Assembly: GCA_945788445.1 (NCBI GenBank)
Contig: CALZMA010000016.1
Coordinates: forward strand, 1-10,702
Length of the DNA stretch: 10,702 nucleotides
Source: an uncultured Bacteroidales bacterium
GTDB lineage: Bacteria; Bacteroidota; Bacteroidia; Bacteroidales; Bacteroidaceae
Reading direction: 5' to 3'
Below the pieces are notes generated by a model. It worked only from the letters and a program-made list of their open reading frames with translations. It was not told the DNA's origin and searched no databases. Positions within the stretch are counted from its first letter, which is position 1; each line of letters starts with the position of its first letter. This document shows positions 7,415-10,702 of this stretch, in pieces. The position numbers and the translations under genes are program-made.

Positions 7415-7446
7415 AAAAAGCCGTTCCGCCTCCCCGGGAGGGCGGC
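7415..7446 (-). terminator. Probable intrinsic terminator after ybeY
   Basis: On the minus strand, 11 bp after the ybeY stop, a GC-rich hairpin (CCGCC-C-TCCC pairing with GGGA-GGCGG, with one bulged base and a very tight loop, 7446-7427) is followed by AACGGCTTTTT. The stem is strong, but the T-run is short and offset from it by several bases, so the call is moderate. Confidence 0.45.
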
Positions 7447-7457
7447 GGTTGCGAGAG

Positions 7458-7895
7458 TCAGTGCGCCTCGGGGTGCGTCATGTCGGCGAGCAGGGCCAGC
7501 GCCTTGTTTTCGGCAGCTTCCATCAGCTCGCGTTCGCCCGGCCCCTTGTCGTTGATGCCGCAGAGGTGCAGGATGCCGTGGATGACCACGCGGTGGAGTT
7601 CCTCGTCGTAGGGCCGGCCGAAGAGTTCCGCGTTGGAGCGCACCGTGTCGAGGCTGATGAAGAGGTCGCCGCCGATGCGCTGCCCTTCGGTGTAGTCGAA
7701 GGTGATGATGTCCGTGAAATAGTCGTGTTGCAGGAACTGCCGGTTCACCTCGAGGATTTTCTCGTCGTTGCAGAACACGTAGGCCACCTCGCCCACCCGT
7801 TTGCCGTAGCTTTCGGCCACGGCGCGCACCCAGGCCGATGTCTCGTGCTGGGGCAGTGCCGGCATGTCCACGTCGATGGTGTTGTAAGTAATCAT
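7458..7895 (-). CDS. ybeY: Endoribonuclease YbeY (rRNA maturation)
   Basis: A 145-residue protein, the usual size for Bacteroidota YbeY. YbeY is a metal-dependent RNase needed for 16S rRNA 3' end maturation and 70S ribosome quality control. The metal site is seen as HGILHLCGIND (106-116): H106 and H110 are the first two ligands, while Asp116 occupies the place of the third His of the E. coli motif. A conserved stretch FTDIITFDYTE precedes it (60-70). It lies 68 bp downstream of ruvB in the same direction with no convincing promoter between, so ruvB-ybeY is probably one transcript. The ATG at 7895 gives the expected N-terminus. Confidence 0.93.
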   Translation of the reverse strand: MITYNTIDVDMPALPQHETSAWVRAVAESYGKRVGEVAYVFCNDEKILEVNRQFLQHDYFTDIITFDYTEGQRIGGDLFISLDTVRSNAELFGRPYDEELHRVVIHGILHLCGINDKGPGERELMEAAENKALALLADMTHPEAH

Positions 7896-7915
7896 GTTAT
7901 TTTGGGAAAGGGTGG

Positions 7916-7960
7916 GGCAGTGCCGGCGGAGCCTGCGGGGCGTGCGTCGCCGTGCCTGCC
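7916..7960 (-). repeat. GC-rich hairpin in the ruvB-ybeY spacer
   Basis: GGCAG-TGC-CGGCG (7916-7928) and CGCCG-TGC-CTGCC (7948-7960) pair as 5 bp, a symmetric 3x3 internal loop and 5 bp, with a 19-nt loop. It fills most of the 68-bp spacer. No T-run follows on the minus strand, so it is more likely an mRNA structure (processing or stability) than a terminator. Confidence 0.4.
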
Positions 7961-7963
7961 GTA

Positions 7964-9007
7964 TCAGTCGAACAGCGAAGGTTCGGTGAAGGGAGCGCCG
8001 TAGCGGCTGCGGCCCAGGTGTTTGTAGGCCAAGTCCGTCACCTCGCGTCCGCGCGGCGTGCGGCGTATGAAGCCCTCCTTGATGAGGAACGGTTCGTACA
8101 CCTCCTCCACGGTGCCGGCATCCTCGCCGATGGCCGTGGCAATGGTGCCCACGCCGACCGGTCCGCCCTTGAATTTGTCGATGATGGTGAGTAGAATCTT
8201 GTTGTCAATCTCGTCGAGTCCGTGCTTGTCGATGTTGAGCGCTTCGAGTGCAAATTCCGCGATGTCCATGTCGATTTTGCCCGTGCCTTTCACCTGGGCA
8301 AAGTCCCTCACGCGGCGGAGCAGGGCGTTGGCGATACGCGGCGTGCCGCGCGAGCGGCCGGCTATTTCGAGGGCCGCCTCGTCGCTGATGGGCACGCGCA
8401 GTATGCTGGCCGAGCGCCTTACGATGCGGCAGAGCGTCTCCGCGTCGTAGTACTCGAGGTGGAGGTTGATGCCGAAGCGTGCGCGGAGCGGAGCGGTCAG
8501 CAGGCCGCTGCGCGTGGTGGCCCCCACCAGGGTGAACGGGCTCAGGTCAATCTGTATGCTCCGTGCGGCCGGTCCCTTGTCAATCATGATGTCGATGCGG
8601 TAGTCCTCCATGGCCGAGTAGAGATATTCCTCCACAACGGGCGAAAGGCGGTGGATTTCATCGATGAAGAGCACGTCGTTCGGTTCCAGACTGGTCAGCA
8701 GTCCCGCCAGGTCGCCGGGCTTGTCGAGCACGGGGCCCGAGGTCAGCTTGAAGCCCACGCCGAGTTCGTTCGCAATGATGTTGGAGAGTGTAGTCTTGCC
8801 CAGTCCCGGAGGTCCGTGTAGCAGCGTGTGGTCCAGCGGTTCGCCGCGGTATTTGGCAGCCTCCACGAAGATGCGCAGGTTGTCCACCACCTTCTGTTGG
8901 CCGCTGAAGTCGTCAAACTGAAGGGGGCGGAGGGCATTCTCGAAGTCGCGTTCCGACGGGGTCGGCTTGTGCTGTTCGGCGCGTATGTCAAAGGTATCTT
9001 CTTTCAT
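7964..9007 (-). CDS. ruvB: Holliday junction branch migration ATPase RuvB
   Basis: A 347-residue AAA+ motor of full length. With RuvA it drives branch migration of Holliday junctions for RuvC resolution. The N-terminal stretch [19 protein letters not shown] is typical of RuvB. Walker A is GPPGLGKT (65-72), Walker B LFIDEIHR (113-120), sensor 1 GATTR (162-166), the LRARFG segment sits at 174-179 and the sensor 2 region RGTPRIAN at 220-227. The C-terminal winged helix ends with [11 protein letters not shown] (311-321) and LAYKHLG. ruvA and ruvC are not in the window, a common dispersed arrangement. The ATG at 9007 lies only 7 bp from the -7 promoter box, implying an almost leaderless mRNA. ybeY follows 68 bp downstream. 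Confidence 0.97.
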   Translation of the reverse strand: MKEDTFDIRAEQHKPTPSERDFENALRPLQFDDFSGQQKVVDNLRIFVEAAKYRGEPLDHTLLHGPPGLGKTTLSNIIANELGVGFKLTSGPVLDKPGDLAGLLTSLEPNDVLFIDEIHRLSPVVEEYLYSAMEDYRIDIMIDKGPAARSIQIDLSPFTLVGATTRSGLLTAPLRARFGINLHLEYYDAETLCRIVRRSASILRVPISDEAALEIAGRSRGTPRIANALLRRVRDFAQVKGTGKIDMDIAEFALEALNIDKHGLDEIDNKILLTIIDKFKGGPVGVGTIATAIGEDAGTVEEVYEPFLIKEGFIRRTPRGREVTDLAYKHLGRSRYGAPFTEPSLFD

Positions 9008-9014
9008 TGCGGGG

Positions 9015-9045
9015 CAAAGTTAGTGCAAGGCGAGAGCAAAGCAAA
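9015..9045 (-). promoter_or_regulatory. Promoter of ruvB(-ybeY)
   Basis: On the minus strand TTTG (9045-9042), 19 nt, then TAACTTTG (9022-9015) is a full match to the Bacteroidota -33/-7 consensus. The ruvB ATG begins at 9007, so the transcript start predicted 4-6 nt after the box leaves a leader of only about 2-5 nt. Confidence 0.75.
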
Positions 9046-9089
9046 GAAAAGCCGCAGGATTTTCAATAAGGTTATGAGTTTTGCAACAA

Positions 9090-9313
9090 GCGTTGAAGGC
9101 GAGGGCTGAAAGCCCGACCTTTAGCCCATAGCCCAGGGTGTAACCCTGGGTAGCTTGGACACTACACAGTGAGCCCTGTAGGGGCGACAGCTCTATGCGG
9201 ACGAATAAAGGTGCCGCCCTTACAGGGCTCATCGGATGGAGTATGGCCTAACCCAGGGCTTTACCCTGGGCTATGGGCTAAAGGTCGGGCTTTCAGCCCT
9301 CCGCCTTGAACGC
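9090..9313. repeat. 224-bp nested inverted-repeat element (MITE/REP-like)
   Basis: The outer arms 9101-9139 and 9263-9301 are perfect 39-bp reverse complements, extended outward (9090-9100 / 9302-9313) with one mismatch and one extra base. Each arm contains its own small hairpins: GGGCT-GAA-AGCCC (9103-9115) and an 8-bp stem CCCAGGGT/ACCCTGGG (9132-9150) on the left, with counterparts on the right (9287-9299 and 9252-9270). The centre holds a second inverted repeat: GAGCCCTGTA (9171-9180) with TACAGGGCTC (9221-9230), extending about 6 more pairs including one G-T. No terminal direct duplication and no transposase are visible. It separates the divergent ruvB and purD promoters. Short open frames across it are symmetric translations of the repeat and not credible genes. 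Confidence 0.85.
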
Positions 9314-9359
9314 ATGCTGTGCGGCTCGTTGGGTAAATGCAAGGCTCGGCGTAGAAAAT

Positions 9360-9443
9360 CCGCCGGCGGCCCAGGCTTTTCAATCGGCGGCTTAGAAATT
9401 TCAATCGGCGGGATTGAAAATCCAATCGGCGGCTTTGAAAAAC
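9360..9443. repeat. Four 21-bp direct repeats (iteron-like)
   Basis: Units start at 9360, 9381, 9402 and 9423, exactly 21 bp apart. The last three share CAATCGGCGG followed by an A/T-rich half containing GAAA; the first is degenerate and begins with the palindrome CCGCCGGCGG. The block is bracketed by an 8-bp inverted repeat, CCAGGCTT (9371-9378) and AAGCCTGG (9446-9453). TTTTCAATC (9377-9385) and GATTGAAAA (9412-9420) also form an inverted pair. Because 21 is divisible by 3, open frames cross it and give heptapeptide repeats, but I do not regard these as a gene. Confidence 0.75.
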
Positions 9444-9468
9444 CGAAGCCTGGAGTTGTGCGCCCTGC

Positions 9469-9524
9469 CTGCGCGGAGTGTCCCGTCCGTCCCGCCCCGC
9501 GCAGAAAATCTTCGTTTTTCTTTT
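9469..9524 (+). terminator. Possible hairpin with T-rich tail upstream of purD
   Basis: CTGCGCGG (9469-9476) and CCGCGCAG (9497-9504) are perfect 8-bp arms with a 20-nt loop, followed by AAAATCTTCGTTTTTCTTTT. It could stop transcription coming from the repeat region before the purD promoter. The long loop and the delayed T-run make this weak. Confidence 0.3.
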
Positions 9525-9543
9525 CTCTCTTCCCAAGTTCCCT

Positions 9544-9551
9544 TACCTTTG
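9544..9551 (+). promoter_or_regulatory. -7 box of purD promoter
   Basis: TACCTTTG is a full match to TAnnTTTG, 31 bp before the purD ATG, predicting a leader of about 27 nt that is A/T-rich and without a Shine-Dalgarno sequence. The -33 position holds only a T-rich run and no clear TTTG. No purine riboswitch fits in so short a leader. Confidence 0.65.
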
Positions 9552-9582
9552 CAACTCCTATTATAATATTATAAATCAACTT

Positions 9583-10702
9583 ATGAAACTCTTACTTTTG
9601 GGAAGCGGCGGCCGCGAGCACGCATTGGCGTGGAAAATTGCGCAAAGTCCGCGTGTAGACAAGCTCTTTATTGCTCCGGGCAACGCCGGCACGGCCGAAG
9701 TGGGCGAGAATGTAGACCTCAAGGCCGATGACTTCGACGGCATCGCCCAGTTCGTTCTGGACTACGAAGTCGATATGGTCGTAGTCGGCCCCGAGGACCC
9801 CTTGGTGAAAGGCATCTACGACTACTTCAGCCACCACGACCTGCTGAAGGACATCCCCGTCATCGGACCCTCCAAGGCCGGTGCCGTACTCGAAGGCTCC
9901 AAGGACTTCGCCAAGGGTTTCATGAAGCGCCACCATATCCCCACCGCTGCCTACGAGACCTTCGACGGCACCCGTGTGGAAGAAGGCTGCCGTTTCCTCG
10001 AAACGCTCCAGCCGCCCTACGTGCTGAAGGCCGACGGCCTCTGTGCAGGTAAGGGCGTGCTCATCCTGCCCACCCTCGAGGAGGCCCAGAAGGAACTCCG
10101 CGAAATGCTCGGCGGCATGTTCGGCAACGCCTCGAGCCGCGTGGTCATCGAGGAATTTCTCTCGGGCATCGAGTGCTCCGTCTTCGTGCTCACCGACGGC
10201 AAGCACTACCAAATCCTCCCCGAAGCCAAGGACTACAAGCGCATCGGCGAGGGCGACACGGGCCTGAACACGGGCGGCATGGGTTCCGTCTCCCCCGTGC
10301 CTTTCGCCGACGAGGCTTGGATGAAGAAGGTGGAGGACGAAATCATCCGCCCCACCGTGGAGGGCCTTGCCGCCGAAGGCATCGACTACAAGGGCTTCAT
10401 TTTCTTCGGACTCATCAACTGCGACGGCCAGCCCAAGGTCATTGAGTACAACTGCCGCATGGGCGACCCCGAAACGGAAACCGTGATGCTCCGCCTCAAG
10501 AGCGACCTCGTGGACCTCTTCGAAGGTGTGGCCGCCGGTGACCTCGACCAGCGCAAGGTAGAGTTCGACGAGCGTGCGGCCGTCTGCGTCATGTGCGTAT
10601 CGGGCGGCTATCCTGGTGCCTACGGGAAGGGCTACCCCATCGAGGGTGCCGAAGTGGAGGGCAGCGTGGTGTTCCACGCCGGCACGGCCCGCAAGGACGG
10701 AC
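9583..10702 (+). CDS. purD: Phosphoribosylamine-glycine ligase (GARS), 3' end cut by window
   Basis: The first 373 codons of PurD; a full protein is about 420-430 residues, so roughly 50 are missing beyond the right edge. It ligates glycine to phosphoribosylamine with ATP in de novo purine synthesis. Visible: the N-terminal domain motif [11 protein letters not shown] (7-17), [17 protein letters not shown] (95-111) at the start of the ATP-grasp region, [11 protein letters not shown] (149-159), [12 protein letters not shown] (190-201), NTGGMG (229-234) and the metal/ATP-binding signature RMGDPETE (292-299). The PurD C-terminal domain begins after this. The reading frame is open to the edge with no frameshift. 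It stands alone on the plus strand, divergent from ruvB, with its own promoter. Confidence 0.96.
   Translation, partial: MKLLLLGSGGREHALAWKIAQSPRVDKLFIAPGNAGTAEVGENVDLKADDFDGIAQFVLDYEVDMVVVGPEDPLVKGIYDYFSHHDLLKDIPVIGPSKAGAVLEGSKDFAKGFMKRHHIPTAAYETFDGTRVEEGCRFLETLQPPYVLKADGLCAGKGVLILPTLEEAQKELREMLGGMFGNASSRVVIEEFLSGIECSVFVLTDGKHYQILPEAKDYKRIGEGDTGLNTGGMGSVSPVPFADEAWMKKVEDEIIRPTVEGLAAEGIDYKGFIFFGLINCDGQPKVIEYNCRMGDPETETVMLRLKSDLVDLFEGVAAGDLDQRKVEFDERAAVCVMCVSGGYPGAYGKGYPIEGAEVEGSVVFHAGTARKDG

Noticed and set aside
9236..9579. Short open frames on both strands (about 90-112 codons) across the repeat region, with heptapeptide repeats
   Set aside because: They exist because the inverted repeats and the 21-bp units keep frames open. 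They run through the MITE-like arms, have no promoter-start arrangement and match no family I know.
1..10702. CRISPR array, defence system, prophage, secretion or biosynthetic cluster
   Set aside because: All large genes are conserved housekeeping or envelope genes. The only direct repeats are the four 21-bp units, which lack spacers of CRISPR type, and no cas, transposase or integrase gene is present.

Overview
The window looks like a chromosomal housekeeping segment from a Bacteroidales bacterium (phylum Bacteroidota). It is fairly GC-rich for that group, and genus cannot be assigned by eye. The basis is threefold. The proteins have Bacteroidota-type sequences (RecO, YbeY, a bacterial myo-inositol-phosphate synthase, a DUF5686-type outer-membrane protein). 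Start codons lack obvious Shine-Dalgarno sequences. The -7 box TAnnTTTG, in several cases with an upstream TTTG or TTG about 19-20 bp away, recurs ahead of tRNA-Glu, recO, glmS, ruvB and purD.

Layout: a tRNA-Glu(TTC) runs off the left edge on the minus strand with a strong promoter. Divergently transcribed on the plus strand are recO (recombinational repair) and glmS (glucosamine-6-phosphate synthesis for peptidoglycan and LPS). A long hairpin at 3048-3124 closes glmS and also faces the convergent minus-strand block. That block, read right to left, is ruvB (Holliday-junction motor), ybeY (rRNA maturation), ino1 (inositol-1-phosphate synthase) and a DUF5686/carboxypeptidase-regulatory-like outer-membrane protein of unknown function. 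ruvB and ybeY look co-transcribed. ino1 has its own candidate promoter with an overlapping palindrome and a structured leader. After a 575-bp intergenic region, purD (purine synthesis) starts on the plus strand and is cut by the right edge.

No defence island, CRISPR array, prophage or transposase gene is present. I see no convincing new multi-gene system. The most unusual content is non-coding: (a) a 224-bp nested inverted-repeat element at 9090-9313, MITE/REP-like, between the divergent ruvB and purD promoters; (b) directly beside it, four 21-bp direct repeats bracketed by short inverted repeats; (c) a 21-bp perfect-stem hairpin between convergent genes; (d) a ruvB promoter so close to the ATG that the mRNA should be nearly leaderless; (e) an operator-like palindrome upstream of an ino1 gene that has no inositol-lipid partner genes beside it.
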